Shown here one piece after another: positions 9,137-17,582 of a DNA stretch of 64,000 nucleotides. The notes beneath the pieces were generated by a model. That model was not told the DNA's origin. It saw only the letters and a program-made list of their open reading frames with translations, and ran no database searches. The DNA comes from Pseudothermotoga thermarum DSM 5069 (lineage in GTDB: Bacteria; Thermotogota; Thermotogae; Thermotogales; DSM-5069), in assembly GCF_000217815.1 (NCBI RefSeq), contig NC_015707.1, positions 1,352,014 to 1,416,013 of the forward strand. Direction: 5' to 3'. Within the stretch, counting starts at the first letter, position 1; each line of letters opens with the position of its first letter. A program made the translations under genes and the position numbers.

Positions 9137-10852
9137 ATGAAACTTTTTGAATTTGAGAAACTCGTTAAAAGCAAAATAGGGGTGAAAGTTCATCTTTCTG
9201 AAAAAAACGGAGCGATAGTTTTAGAAGGCAGAACAAAAAAATGGGAGCAGGTTGTAAAAGCAGGAAAACTTGCCACAAAACTTGGTTACAGAGGTGTTGT
9301 GAACCTTTTGGAATGTGAGGAAGTAGGTAAGGAAACGATAATCAAACCAAATTTTCGTGACAATGAATTGGAAGGCGTAAAGGTCGATGTTCTAATAATA
9401 GGTGCAGGTGTAGTTGGATGCAGCATAGCAAGAGAGCTTTCAAGGTACAAATTAAACATCTTGGTGGTTGATAAAGAACCAGATGTAGCTTTCCATCAAA
9501 GTTCAAGAAATGCCGGTATGATCCATCCTCCGATTGCTCCAAAACCTGGCACTAAAAAGGCTTTTTACAACTCTTTGGGAATAAGAATGATCCCCCAACT
9601 TGCCAAGGAACTAGATTTTCCGTACGTTCAAAACGGCTTGATCATCCTTTTCAAAAATCCGCTGTATCTGATGCTGGTGGGCTTTTTAAACAACAGGGCT
9701 CGAAAAAATGGTATAGATGTCTTTAAAATTTTGTCGAAATCGTCCGTGAAAAAGTTGGAACCAAATTTGATCGATCAGTTTTCATGGGGTTATTTCTTAC
9801 CGCAAGCAGGCATAGTTGATCCTTTCAAAATGACCTTGGCGTTGGCTGAGAACGCTGTTCAAAATGGCGTCAAGTTTAGCTTCAACACTTTTGTTGAAGG
9901 AATGGAGATAGAAGATGATCGAATTGTCTGTGTGCTTACAAACCGTGGAAGAATTTTTCCAAAGTTGGTGATAAACGCAGCCGGACTTTGGGCAGATTAT
10001 GTGGCAAGCTTGGCAAATGATCAGTTTTTCACAATTCATCCAAGAAAAGGTGAAATGGCAATAGTAGACAAGAAAAAGGGATTTCTCGTTAAATCTACCG
10101 TTTCAATGGTTTCAATAACTCAAGCTGCTTCTGTCACAAAAGGTGGTGGAGTGATCCCAACCGTTCATGGCAACATACTGTTAGGACCCACTGCGCAAGA
10201 GGTTCCACACAAGGAAGATTACAGCACAAGCGAGCAAGGACTTCAGTCTCTGCTTAAAAAACACGCTAAGCTTGTCAATAATTTAAGCGAAAAGGACATT
10301 ATCACTTACTTTGCTGGAAACAGGGCTGCGACATACGAGGAAGATTTCATCGTAGAAAAATCAATTAAAATCCAAAATCTCATTCACGTAGCGGGTATTC
10401 AATCTCCTGGACTTACAAGTGCTCCTGCGATAGCCGTTGATGTTGCGAAAATGTCCGTTGAAGTTTTGTCAAAGTTCATGAAAGTTGTCGAAAACGAAAA
10501 ATTTTGCCCGGTTCGTAAAACCGATCCCGATTTCAGCAAACTTTCTTTGATTGAAAAACAAAAAATCATCGAGAAAAATCCAAGCTATGGTTTGGTCATT
10601 TGTCGTTGCGAGCAGGTAACTAAAGGACAAATTGAGCAAGCTTTGCAATCGTTAATACCTGCTTCCACTTTGGATGGAATAAAGTGGAGAACGAGAGCCG
10701 GAATGGGAAGGTGCCAAGGTGGCTTTTGTACACCGCAAATACTTTGGATATTGGCTGAAAAAGGTTTTGATTTGACGAAGTTCACAAAGAAAGGAAGAGA
10801 TTCTTACATTTTGCTTGAACCAACAAGGGGAGATTTCGATGGTGGAATTTGA
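9137..10852 (+). CDS. FAD-dependent oxidoreductase, glycerol-3-phosphate dehydrogenase-like
   Basis: Flavoprotein of the DAO/GlpA group, about 571 residues. Residues 80-480 are the FAD domain with the Rossmann motif VLIIGAGVVGCSIARELS and an FxSSRNAGM segment. The C-terminus is a BFD-like [2Fe-2S] domain: CRCEQVT, then CQGGFC near residue 533. Unusually, residues 1-65 form an N-terminal extension that looks like a BON-type alpha/beta module. ATG 9137 follows AGAAGGTG; an open frame reaches TTG 9119. It is the first gene of a five-gene operon. By family it would oxidise glycerol 3-phosphate or a related polyol phosphate and pass electrons via the [2Fe-2S] domain. The real substrate is not evident. 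Confidence 0.82.
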   Translation: MKLFEFEKLVKSKIGVKVHLSEKNGAIVLEGRTKKWEQVVKAGKLATKLGYRGVVNLLECEEVGKETIIKPNFRDNELEGVKVDVLIIGAGVVGCSIARELSRYKLNILVVDKEPDVAFHQSSRNAGMIHPPIAPKPGTKKAFYNSLGIRMIPQLAKELDFPYVQNGLIILFKNPLYLMLVGFLNNRARKNGIDVFKILSKSSVKKLEPNLIDQFSWGYFLPQAGIVDPFKMTLALAENAVQNGVKFSFNTFVEGMEIEDDRIVCVLTNRGRIFPKLVINAAGLWADYVASLANDQFFTIHPRKGEMAIVDKKKGFLVKSTVSMVSITQAASVTKGGGVIPTVHGNILLGPTAQEVPHKEDYSTSEQGLQSLLKKHAKLVNNLSEKDIITYFAGNRAATYEEDFIVEKSIKIQNLIHVAGIQSPGLTSAPAIAVDVAKMSVEVLSKFMKVVENEKFCPVRKTDPDFSKLSLIEKQKIIEKNPSYGLVICRCEQVTKGQIEQALQSLIPASTLDGIKWRTRAGMGRCQGGFCTPQILWILAEKGFDLTKFTKKGRDSYILLEPTRGDFDGGI

Positions 10853-12515
10853 CGTCGTTGTGCTTGGCTCTGGACCAGGTGGATTGGCAGCGGCAATTGA
10901 AGCCAGTAAAACTGGCGCAAGGGTACTATTGATCGAGCGCGAAAGACAACTTGGAGGCATATTAAAGCAGTGCATTCACGAAGGATTCGGATTGGTTGAA
11001 TTTAAAGAAAAGCTTACAGGTACAGAATACGCTGCGAAGTTTTTGAAAATGCTCAAAAATTTTCCTGTCGAGGTTTTGACGCAAAGTTTTGTAACTCAAA
11101 TCGAAAAAGTTAAAAATCGCTTTTTTATCACCATTCAAAATCAAAATGGTGTTTTTCAAATTTCAAGCAAATCGATGGTATTTTCCACAGGCTGCCGTGA
11201 AAGAACTTCAAGACAAATATTTGTGCACGGCGATAGACCCAGCGGCATTTTTACAGCTGGAACCGTTCAGTACTACGTCAACATCATGGGGTATTTGCCA
11301 ACAAAAAAGTGTGTCATCCTTGGAAGTGGGGATGTTGGATTGATAATGGCAAGACGTTTGACAATAGAAGGGGCAAAAGTTGAAGGAGTTTATGAGATAA
11401 AATCCGAATCATCTGGTTTGATCAGAAACATAGTACAATGTCTTGACGCTTTTCAAATACCGCTTTACTTACGTCACACAGTTAAAAGGGTTTTTGGAAA
11501 AGACAGGTTAGAAGCTGTGGAAATTGTTGAAGTCGATGAACAAGGTCGGCCGATTCCAAACAGTGAGAAAATCGTGCAATGTGATGCATTGATAATTGCC
11601 GCAGGCTTGATACCAGAAAACGACCTTTTGGAACAATTGGGGGTTTTGATAGATCAACGTACCAAAGGACCGTTTGTCGATCAAAATTGCATGACTTTAC
11701 TGGACGGAGTTTTTGCATGTGGTAACAACGTTTTTGTGAGTGATCAGGTTGATTTTGTGACACAACTTGGCAAAGTTGCAGGAAGATCGGCAGGACTTTA
11801 CGCCTTAGGGCTTTTTGAAAGAAAAAGTTTAATACCCGTCGAACACGACGAATTTTTCGCGTTTGCAGTACCACAGTTTGTCGATCCATCCAGCAGGAAA
11901 GTTAGAATTTATTTTAGATCCAGTAAAACTTTGAGAAATGTCAAAATAAAGGTGATAGGGACGAAAGAACCGGTCGAAAAAAGTTTTGCGTTCTTAAGAC
12001 CCCAGCAGACGGAATATTTTGACCTAGAAATCAACGAAGATGTAAAACATTTAACGTTGAAAATCACAGAATTTGAAGAGGAAAAACAGGTGAAAGAAGG
12101 ATCAAGGAAAATCATATGTAGCGTTTGTCCAAAAGGTTGTGAAGTTTTGGTGATGAAAGAAGGCCACGATTACAAATTGGAAGGATATAAATGTCAACGG
12201 GGGTACGATTTTGTTTTGAAAAATCTGTTTGATCCACACCAAGTTTTGTGCACAACTGTTAGGACAATTTACAGTGAACAACCGCTTTTACCTGTGAAAA
12301 CGGATAGACCAGTTACAGTCAAAGACTTTCAAGGGATAATGGAAGTGGTTAGGAAAATCGTGGTGAAAAATAAAGTTGACGTCGGAGAGGTTATATGTGA
12401 AAACATTGCCGGAACTGGTGCAAATCTTGTCTCAACTTACTTTTTGGATTTGGGAGGCGGGGGATATGGGGAAAGAAACTGTATTAGCCATCGACTGTGG
12501 AACTCAAAGTCTTAG
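10839..12515 (+). CDS. NAD(P)/FAD oxidoreductase fused to DUF1667
   Basis: Residues 1-400 form a pyridine-nucleotide-disulphide-type flavoprotein: FAD motif VVLGSGPGGLAAAIEAS at the N-terminus and a second nucleotide-binding motif CVILGSGDVGLIMARRL near residue 160. The C-terminal 125 residues are a DUF1667 domain with CSVCPKGCEV and a following CQRGYDF cysteine. In Thermotoga-type glp operons these are usually separate adjacent genes, so this is a fusion. It likely acts with the preceding flavoprotein, linking it to NAD(P)H or another carrier. ATG 10839 is preceded by AAGGGGAG and overlaps the upstream gene by 14 bp, arguing for one complex. About 558 residues. Confidence 0.82.
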   Translation: MVEFDVVVLGSGPGGLAAAIEASKTGARVLLIERERQLGGILKQCIHEGFGLVEFKEKLTGTEYAAKFLKMLKNFPVEVLTQSFVTQIEKVKNRFFITIQNQNGVFQISSKSMVFSTGCRERTSRQIFVHGDRPSGIFTAGTVQYYVNIMGYLPTKKCVILGSGDVGLIMARRLTIEGAKVEGVYEIKSESSGLIRNIVQCLDAFQIPLYLRHTVKRVFGKDRLEAVEIVEVDEQGRPIPNSEKIVQCDALIIAAGLIPENDLLEQLGVLIDQRTKGPFVDQNCMTLLDGVFACGNNVFVSDQVDFVTQLGKVAGRSAGLYALGLFERKSLIPVEHDEFFAFAVPQFVDPSSRKVRIYFRSSKTLRNVKIKVIGTKEPVEKSFAFLRPQQTEYFDLEINEDVKHLTLKITEFEEEKQVKEGSRKIICSVCPKGCEVLVMKEGHDYKLEGYKCQRGYDFVLKNLFDPHQVLCTTVRTIYSEQPLLPVKTDRPVTVKDFQGIMEVVRKIVVKNKVDVGEVICENIAGTGANLVSTYFLDLGGGGYGERNCISHRLWNSKS

Positions 12516-14025
12516 GGTGATGCTTTTCGACTCAAACGGTAGATTGGTTGATCTTCACAAACACACCTACGCGGAACCTTACTTTTCCCCAAAACCAGGA
12601 TGGGCAGAGCAGGATCTATCGGTTTACGTCAAAGCTTTGCAAGAAGGTTGCAAGGTAGTAAGTGAAAGATCACCTCAAGCTTGGAAAAACGTTCAAGCGG
12701 TTGTAGTTACCACTCAAAGGGACACTTGCGTTTGTGTTGACAAAGAGGGAAATCCTTTAAGACCAGCCATACTTTGGTTAGATCAAAGAATGGCAAGGTA
12801 TGATGCAAAACTTCCTTGGTATTACCAACTTGGATTCAAAATCGTCGGTATGGACAAGGCAGCGAAGATTTCTTTCAAAAAATGCAAAGCCAACTGGTTG
12901 AGACAGAACGAACCAGAAATTTGGAAAAAGACAGAGAAATTTCTTTTGCTTTCCGGATGGTTTCATTACCTTTTGACAAAAAAGTACGTTGACAGCATTG
13001 CAAACCAAATCGGACACATTCCTTTCGATTACAAAAGACACACTTGGGCAGATCCAAGAGATTTTCATTCCTATCTTTTTCCAATAGAAAGGGAAAAACT
13101 GCCAGAACTTGTTCAACCCGGAACGATTTTTGGCAACATAACAAAGGAGGCATCAAACTTAACGGGAATAAAAGAAGGTACACCGGTTGTGGCAGCTGGT
13201 TCTGACAAAGGATGCGAAACTTTGGCGGCAGGTTGTCTTGAAGAATCAATGGGCTGTGCTAGCCTTGGAACAACTTTAACCATTCAGATCACAACCAAAA
13301 GGTACATGGAACCTATAAAATTCATGCCACCGTATCCAGCAGTTGTACCAAAACACTACAACCCAGAAGTTGAAATTTTCAGAGGCTTTTGGATGATCAC
13401 TTGGTTTAAAAAAGAGTTTGCGCTTTACGAAGAAGCTTTGGCTCAAAAAAATGGTCTTTCAACCGAAGATCTTCTTGAGCATCAAGCAATTTTGCAAACT
13501 TGTCCTGGTTCTGTTGGGCTAATAGTTCAACCCTACTGGGGAGCAGGTTTGAAAATGCCAGAGGCAAGGGGAGCAATTATAGGCTTTGGTCAAATGCACA
13601 ACAAAGCGTACTTGTACAGGGCAATAATAGAAGGTCTATCGTACGCCTTGAGGGATGGAATAGAAAAGATCGAAAAGGTATCAAAAGTGAAGATGAAAAA
13701 AATCGTCGTCACAGGCGGGGCATCAAAATCGGAATTTGTCTGCCAAACGATTGCTGATGTCACTGGAAGGCAGGTTTTAAGAATGGAAACGCAGGAAGCA
13801 GCAGGTCTTGGAGCTTCAATGGTTGGTTTTTATGGCTTAAGGTATTTCTCAATTTTCGAAGAAGCAGTGAAAAACATGAGCAGGTACGAAAAAGCCTTTG
13901 AACCCAACCTGGAGAATACAAAGGTCTACCAAGAGCTTTACGAAAAAGTCTACAAAGCTTTGTATCCAAAACTTCGTCCGCTTTATAAAAGACTTCAAAG
14001 AATAACAGGCTATCCAGAGTGCTGA
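12466..14025 (+). CDS. FGGY-family carbohydrate kinase
   Basis: ATP-dependent sugar or polyol kinase, about 519 residues. It has the N-terminal phosphate motif LAIDCGTQSLRVMLFD, the conserved GWAEQDLSVY, the central GSDKGCETLAAG and the C-terminal adenosine motif VVTGGASKS. It resembles xylulokinase-type members more than GlpK, but no residue set fixes the substrate. ATG 12466 follows GGAGGCGGGGG and overlaps the upstream gene by 50 bp; a longer open frame starting 12376 would be embedded in that gene. Lying between two flavoenzymes and an AGPS-like oxidase, it probably makes the phosphorylated substrate they oxidise. Confidence 0.85.
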   Translation: MGKETVLAIDCGTQSLRVMLFDSNGRLVDLHKHTYAEPYFSPKPGWAEQDLSVYVKALQEGCKVVSERSPQAWKNVQAVVVTTQRDTCVCVDKEGNPLRPAILWLDQRMARYDAKLPWYYQLGFKIVGMDKAAKISFKKCKANWLRQNEPEIWKKTEKFLLLSGWFHYLLTKKYVDSIANQIGHIPFDYKRHTWADPRDFHSYLFPIEREKLPELVQPGTIFGNITKEASNLTGIKEGTPVVAAGSDKGCETLAAGCLEESMGCASLGTTLTIQITTKRYMEPIKFMPPYPAVVPKHYNPEVEIFRGFWMITWFKKEFALYEEALAQKNGLSTEDLLEHQAILQTCPGSVGLIVQPYWGAGLKMPEARGAIIGFGQMHNKAYLYRAIIEGLSYALRDGIEKIEKVSKVKMKKIVVTGGASKSEFVCQTIADVTGRQVLRMETQEAAGLGASMVGFYGLRYFSIFEEAVKNMSRYEKAFEPNLENTKVYQELYEKVYKALYPKLRPLYKRLQRITGYPEC

Positions 14026-14038
14026 GGAGGGGACCATC

Positions 14039-15733
14039 ATGGGGTTTGTTCCAAAATGGGTTGAACAAGTTGCACCACCTGACTCGTACAGAGCAATTTT
14101 CAAGTGGGGTGATCCGAGCTTTTTCAAACATCCAAACGAAAGGTTATATGCGCTTTTGAAAAAAGCTTTGAACTTGATGGATGAAGATTTCTTGCAGCCT
14201 GTTGACCTTGGATTTGAAAAGGTTGAGGTGAATATACCTATAAAGCTTTCAAAAAACCAACTTGAAAAACTCAAACAAATTGTGGGAGAGGAGAATGTAA
14301 AAACAGATGACTTTTCACGCGTTAAAGCAAGCTACGGCAAAACGGCTTATGATATTTTAAGACTTCGGAAGAAGATAATAGAAAACCTTCCAGATGCAGT
14401 TGTTTACCCGCGAAACGAAAGAGACGTAGTTGAACTTGTGAAATATTGCAACGAGGAGAAGATACCAATATATCCACGTGGGGGAGGTTCAACAGTTACA
14501 CGTGGCACAGAGTGTGTGAAAGGTGGTATATGTGTTGATTTCACAAAACATATGAACAAAATCATCTCCGTAAATGAGGTGAACCACACCGTTACGGTGG
14601 AACCTGGAATATACGGACCTGAGCTTGAAGAAAAGTTGAACAACGCTCCTAAATACTTTGGCACAAAGCACAGATATACCTGTGGTCATCTGCCACAATC
14701 GTTCGAGTATTCAACGGTTGGCGGTTGGGTTGTGACAAGAGGAGCAGGGCAAAATTCAACGTACTACGGCAAAATAGAAGATCTAGTTGTCTGCCAAAAG
14801 TATATAACTCCCATAGGAGAAATAGTAACCAAGCCGTATCCACGTGCAGCACTTGGTCCATCGATCGACCAAATTTTCATAGGAAGCGAAGGTGCTTACG
14901 GTCTTTTGGTATCAGTTACGCTGAAAATCTTCAGGTACATGCCAGAAAACGATCAAAGGTTTAGCTTCATCTTTCCAAGTTTTGAGAAAGCTTTAAACGC
15001 ATGCAGAGAGATAATGCAAGGTCAATTTGGCTTCCCAGCGGTGATGCGTCTTTCAGATCCTGAGGAAACCGATGTTGCAATGAAATTGTACGGTGTGGAA
15101 GGAACTATCATAGACAAATTGATTCGAATGAAAGGTTATAAGCCGATGGAACGTTGCTTACTTTTGGGTTTAGCGCAAGGTGAAAAGGATTTTGCAAAAA
15201 ACATCAAAAGGAAAATAATGAAGATTGCAAAAGATTTTGGTGGAATGTACACCACAGGTTATGTCACAAAAGCTTGGGAAAAGGGTAGGTTTACCGATCC
15301 ATACATCAGAGATGATCTAATGGACTTTGGAATAGTCATAGATACGCTTGAGTGTGCCGTAGCTTGGGATCAAGTTGAATATGTTTGGAAAACGGTTAGA
15401 AGTTTTTGCAAACAAAGGCCAAACACGATTGTCATGAGCCATTGTTCTCACTTTTATCCACAGGGTACTAACTTGTATTTCATTTTCGTTGGGAAATTCA
15501 AGGACATACAGGAATTTGTTGAGTACCAAAGCGGAATAATTGATAGTATAGTAAAATCAGGAGCGGCGTTGAGCCATCACCACGGTATAGGAAAACTGTT
15601 TGCACCATGGTTTGAAGAGTGTATTGGAACAAATCAACTTAACGTTATGAAATGCTTGAAAAAGTACTTCGATCCTAACAACATAATGAACCCTGGAGGA
15701 ACGTTGGGGTTGGATTTAGAGGTGAAAAAGTAA
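14039..15733 (+). CDS. FAD-linked oxidase, alkylglycerone-phosphate synthase-like
   Basis: A 564-residue flavoprotein of the PCMH/VAO superfamily. The FAD-binding domain has YPRNERDVVELVKYC and IPIYPRGGGSTVTRG (about 120-160). The motif GHLPQSFEYSTVGGWVVTRGAGQ matches the AGPS subfamily, as does the C-terminal SHHHGIGKL, whose His residues are catalytic in eukaryotic AGPS. AGPS makes alkyl-ether lipids, and Thermotogales do contain ether lipids, but the surrounding kinase and dehydrogenases suggest polyol-phosphate oxidation. Both remain open. GAGGAGGGG precedes ATG 14039, 13 bp after the kinase. Confidence 0.8.
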   Translation: MGFVPKWVEQVAPPDSYRAIFKWGDPSFFKHPNERLYALLKKALNLMDEDFLQPVDLGFEKVEVNIPIKLSKNQLEKLKQIVGEENVKTDDFSRVKASYGKTAYDILRLRKKIIENLPDAVVYPRNERDVVELVKYCNEEKIPIYPRGGGSTVTRGTECVKGGICVDFTKHMNKIISVNEVNHTVTVEPGIYGPELEEKLNNAPKYFGTKHRYTCGHLPQSFEYSTVGGWVVTRGAGQNSTYYGKIEDLVVCQKYITPIGEIVTKPYPRAALGPSIDQIFIGSEGAYGLLVSVTLKIFRYMPENDQRFSFIFPSFEKALNACREIMQGQFGFPAVMRLSDPEETDVAMKLYGVEGTIIDKLIRMKGYKPMERCLLLGLAQGEKDFAKNIKRKIMKIAKDFGGMYTTGYVTKAWEKGRFTDPYIRDDLMDFGIVIDTLECAVAWDQVEYVWKTVRSFCKQRPNTIVMSHCSHFYPQGTNLYFIFVGKFKDIQEFVEYQSGIIDSIVKSGAALSHHHGIGKLFAPWFEECIGTNQLNVMKCLKKYFDPNNIMNPGGTLGLDLEVKK

Positions 15734-16447
15734 ATGCTTGATAGAAACAGCCCTATTCCGCTTTACGTGCAACTCAGAGAGTTGATAAAAGAAAAGATTT
15801 TGAAAGGTGAATGGAAAGAGGGAGAAAAGATACCTGGAGAATACGATCTGATGGAGCAATATCAAGTGAGTAGAGCAACGGTTAGAGAAGCCATTGAAGG
15901 ACTCATCAAAGAAGGGTTGCTTGTTCGCAAGCATGGGTATGGAACTTTCGTGAGAAAACTAAGACCTTCCCTGGGCTTTGAACCCCTGATAAGCCTTTCC
16001 TATGCACTTGAGACTTTTGGGATGGTTTCGCACAACGTTGTTTTGGAATGCGGTTTTATTTCTCCAAACCAAGAACTGTTAAAACAGGCAAAATGGAAAG
16101 ATCTTGAAAAAGTTTATTTTGTGAAAAGATTGAGGTTTGTGGACGATATTCCCATAGCAGTGGAAAGTTCTTATTTTTTACCTGAAATTGGTCAGTTACT
16201 TTATCACAGAAATCTTCAAGGCTCCATAGCAAAGATACTCATCGAGGAAGTTCAACTTGAAGTCAAAAAAGTCGAACAGGTTCTTTTGCCAAGATTGGCA
16301 ACAGATGAAGAAAGGAAATTGATGAATTTACCTACCACAACACAAGTTATCGAGATGCAAAGATGGATTTATGCTGAGGGGTTTAACAAAGTGGTTTATT
16401 ATCTCAATCTTTCGATGCGCGACGATTTATCCCAGCTTAAAAGATGA
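15734..16447 (+). CDS. GntR-family (HutC/UTRA) transcriptional regulator
   Basis: 237 residues. N-terminal winged helix typical of GntR (PIPLYVQLRELIKEKILKGE; GEYDLMEQYQVSRATVREAI; KHGYGTFV) and a C-terminal UTRA ligand-binding domain (about 85-230). The ATG directly follows the stop of the AGPS-like gene (TAAATG), so it is the last gene of the operon and probably its repressor, responding to a pathway sugar phosphate. The perfect palindrome at 9102-9115 in the operon promoter is the candidate operator. Confidence 0.9.
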   Translation: MLDRNSPIPLYVQLRELIKEKILKGEWKEGEKIPGEYDLMEQYQVSRATVREAIEGLIKEGLLVRKHGYGTFVRKLRPSLGFEPLISLSYALETFGMVSHNVVLECGFISPNQELLKQAKWKDLEKVYFVKRLRFVDDIPIAVESSYFLPEIGQLLYHRNLQGSIAKILIEEVQLEVKKVEQVLLPRLATDEERKLMNLPTTTQVIEMQRWIYAEGFNKVVYYLNLSMRDDLSQLKR

Positions 16448-16504
16448 ACGCTATTTTAAAGCGCATGACTGTATTGGGTATTTCATTAATATATCTTTGT
16501 CATA

Positions 16505-16513
16505 TGGTATAAT
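16505..16513 (+). promoter_or_regulatory. extended -10 promoter for the SIS-domain gene
   Basis: TGGTATAAT is a consensus extended -10 element 35 bp upstream of the SIS-gene ATG. No clear -35 is seen. Confidence 0.5.
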
Positions 16514-16548
16514 CTTTTAGAAAGTCTTAAATTTTGGGGTGAAGAAAC

Positions 16549-17580
16549 ATGCATCACATGTACAGCGAAATACAAGAGCAATCACAAGTTTTAAAAACTT
16601 GCTATGAAGCGAACTTGGAAGTGTTAGAAAAAGTTGCAAAAGGCATCTTTGAGAGGGGTATAGAATTCATCGTCTTTGTGGCGCGCGGCTCTTCAGACAA
16701 CGCAGCCACATTCGGAAAGTACGCCATTGAAATTTTCGCCGGGATACCGGTATCCCTCGCCGCACCATCAGTTGCTTCAATATACGCCAGAAAGCTTAAA
16801 CTTGATAAAGCATGTGTGATCGCCGTTTCTCAATCTGGGATGTCCGAAGATGTTTGCAGCTTTTTCGAGATGGCAAAAGAATGCGGGGCACTTTGCGTTT
16901 CTTTGACAAACAATCCTCAATCTAGGCTGGCTAAAGTTGCTGATTTTTCAATTTACATGAACGTTGGCGTGGAAAAGGCCGTTGCCGCCACAAAAACTTT
17001 TTCGGCAGAGCTTTTACTGCTTGGAATGCTTGCATGTTTGCTTTCCAAATCCGATGAAGAGTTGAAAAAACTGCAACAGGTTGAAAACGTGGTGAAAGAA
17101 GCTTTGGACAAAGAAAACGAGATAAAACTTTTCGTTGAAAGGTTCAGGTACATGAACGAATGTTTTGTACTTGGACGTGGTTTGACTTATCCTATAGCGC
17201 TTGAATTTGCTTTGAAGATACAGGAAACTAGTTACGTCAGGGCAAAGGGTTTTTCAACGTCTGATTTCATGCATGGGCCAATAGCGATGATAAATTCTGA
17301 AATACCCGTGTTTTTGCTTGGCATAAACGATGAAACAAGGGAAGATCTTTTGCAAACTGCCGCTAAATTGAACGAGCAAAAAATAGACGTCTACTCTTTC
17401 TGTGATATTCCAGAAATGAAAGACTTTGTCAAGAAGAATGTAGAGTTCAGCTCAAATGGACTTTCAAGAATACTGAGTTTAACTGTTTTGATACAGCTTT
17501 TCTCTTACTATCTTTGCATTTTAAAAGGGTACAATCCAGACAATCCAAGGATTATAAAAAAGGTTACTGTGACAAAGTGA
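16549..17580 (+). CDS. SIS-domain sugar-phosphate isomerase/deaminase (GlmS-like, no glutaminase)
   Basis: 343 residues forming two SIS domains homologous to the isomerase half of GlmS. Phosphosugar-binding motifs are ARGSSDNAATFGKY, AVSQSGMSEDV and AATKTFSAELLLL. The C-terminal GlmS-like segment is KIQETSYVRAKGFSTSDFMHGP. The glutamine amidotransferase domain is absent. Proteins of this form in Thermotogales and archaea act as glucosamine-6-phosphate deaminases (NagB-II type); AgaS and FrlB relatives use other amino sugars, so the substrate is open. GGGGTGAAG precedes the ATG. It has its own promoter after the GntR gene. Confidence 0.82.
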   Translation: MHHMYSEIQEQSQVLKTCYEANLEVLEKVAKGIFERGIEFIVFVARGSSDNAATFGKYAIEIFAGIPVSLAAPSVASIYARKLKLDKACVIAVSQSGMSEDVCSFFEMAKECGALCVSLTNNPQSRLAKVADFSIYMNVGVEKAVAATKTFSAELLLLGMLACLLSKSDEELKKLQQVENVVKEALDKENEIKLFVERFRYMNECFVLGRGLTYPIALEFALKIQETSYVRAKGFSTSDFMHGPIAMINSEIPVFLLGINDETREDLLQTAAKLNEQKIDVYSFCDIPEMKDFVKKNVEFSSNGLSRILSLTVLIQLFSYYLCILKGYNPDNPRIIKKVTVTK

Positions 17581-17582
17581 GT

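Noticed and set aside
14039-15733. Glycolate oxidase or D-lactate dehydrogenase
   Set aside because: The GHLPQSFEYSTVGGW and SHHHG motifs match the AGPS branch of the superfamily better than GlcD or Dld.
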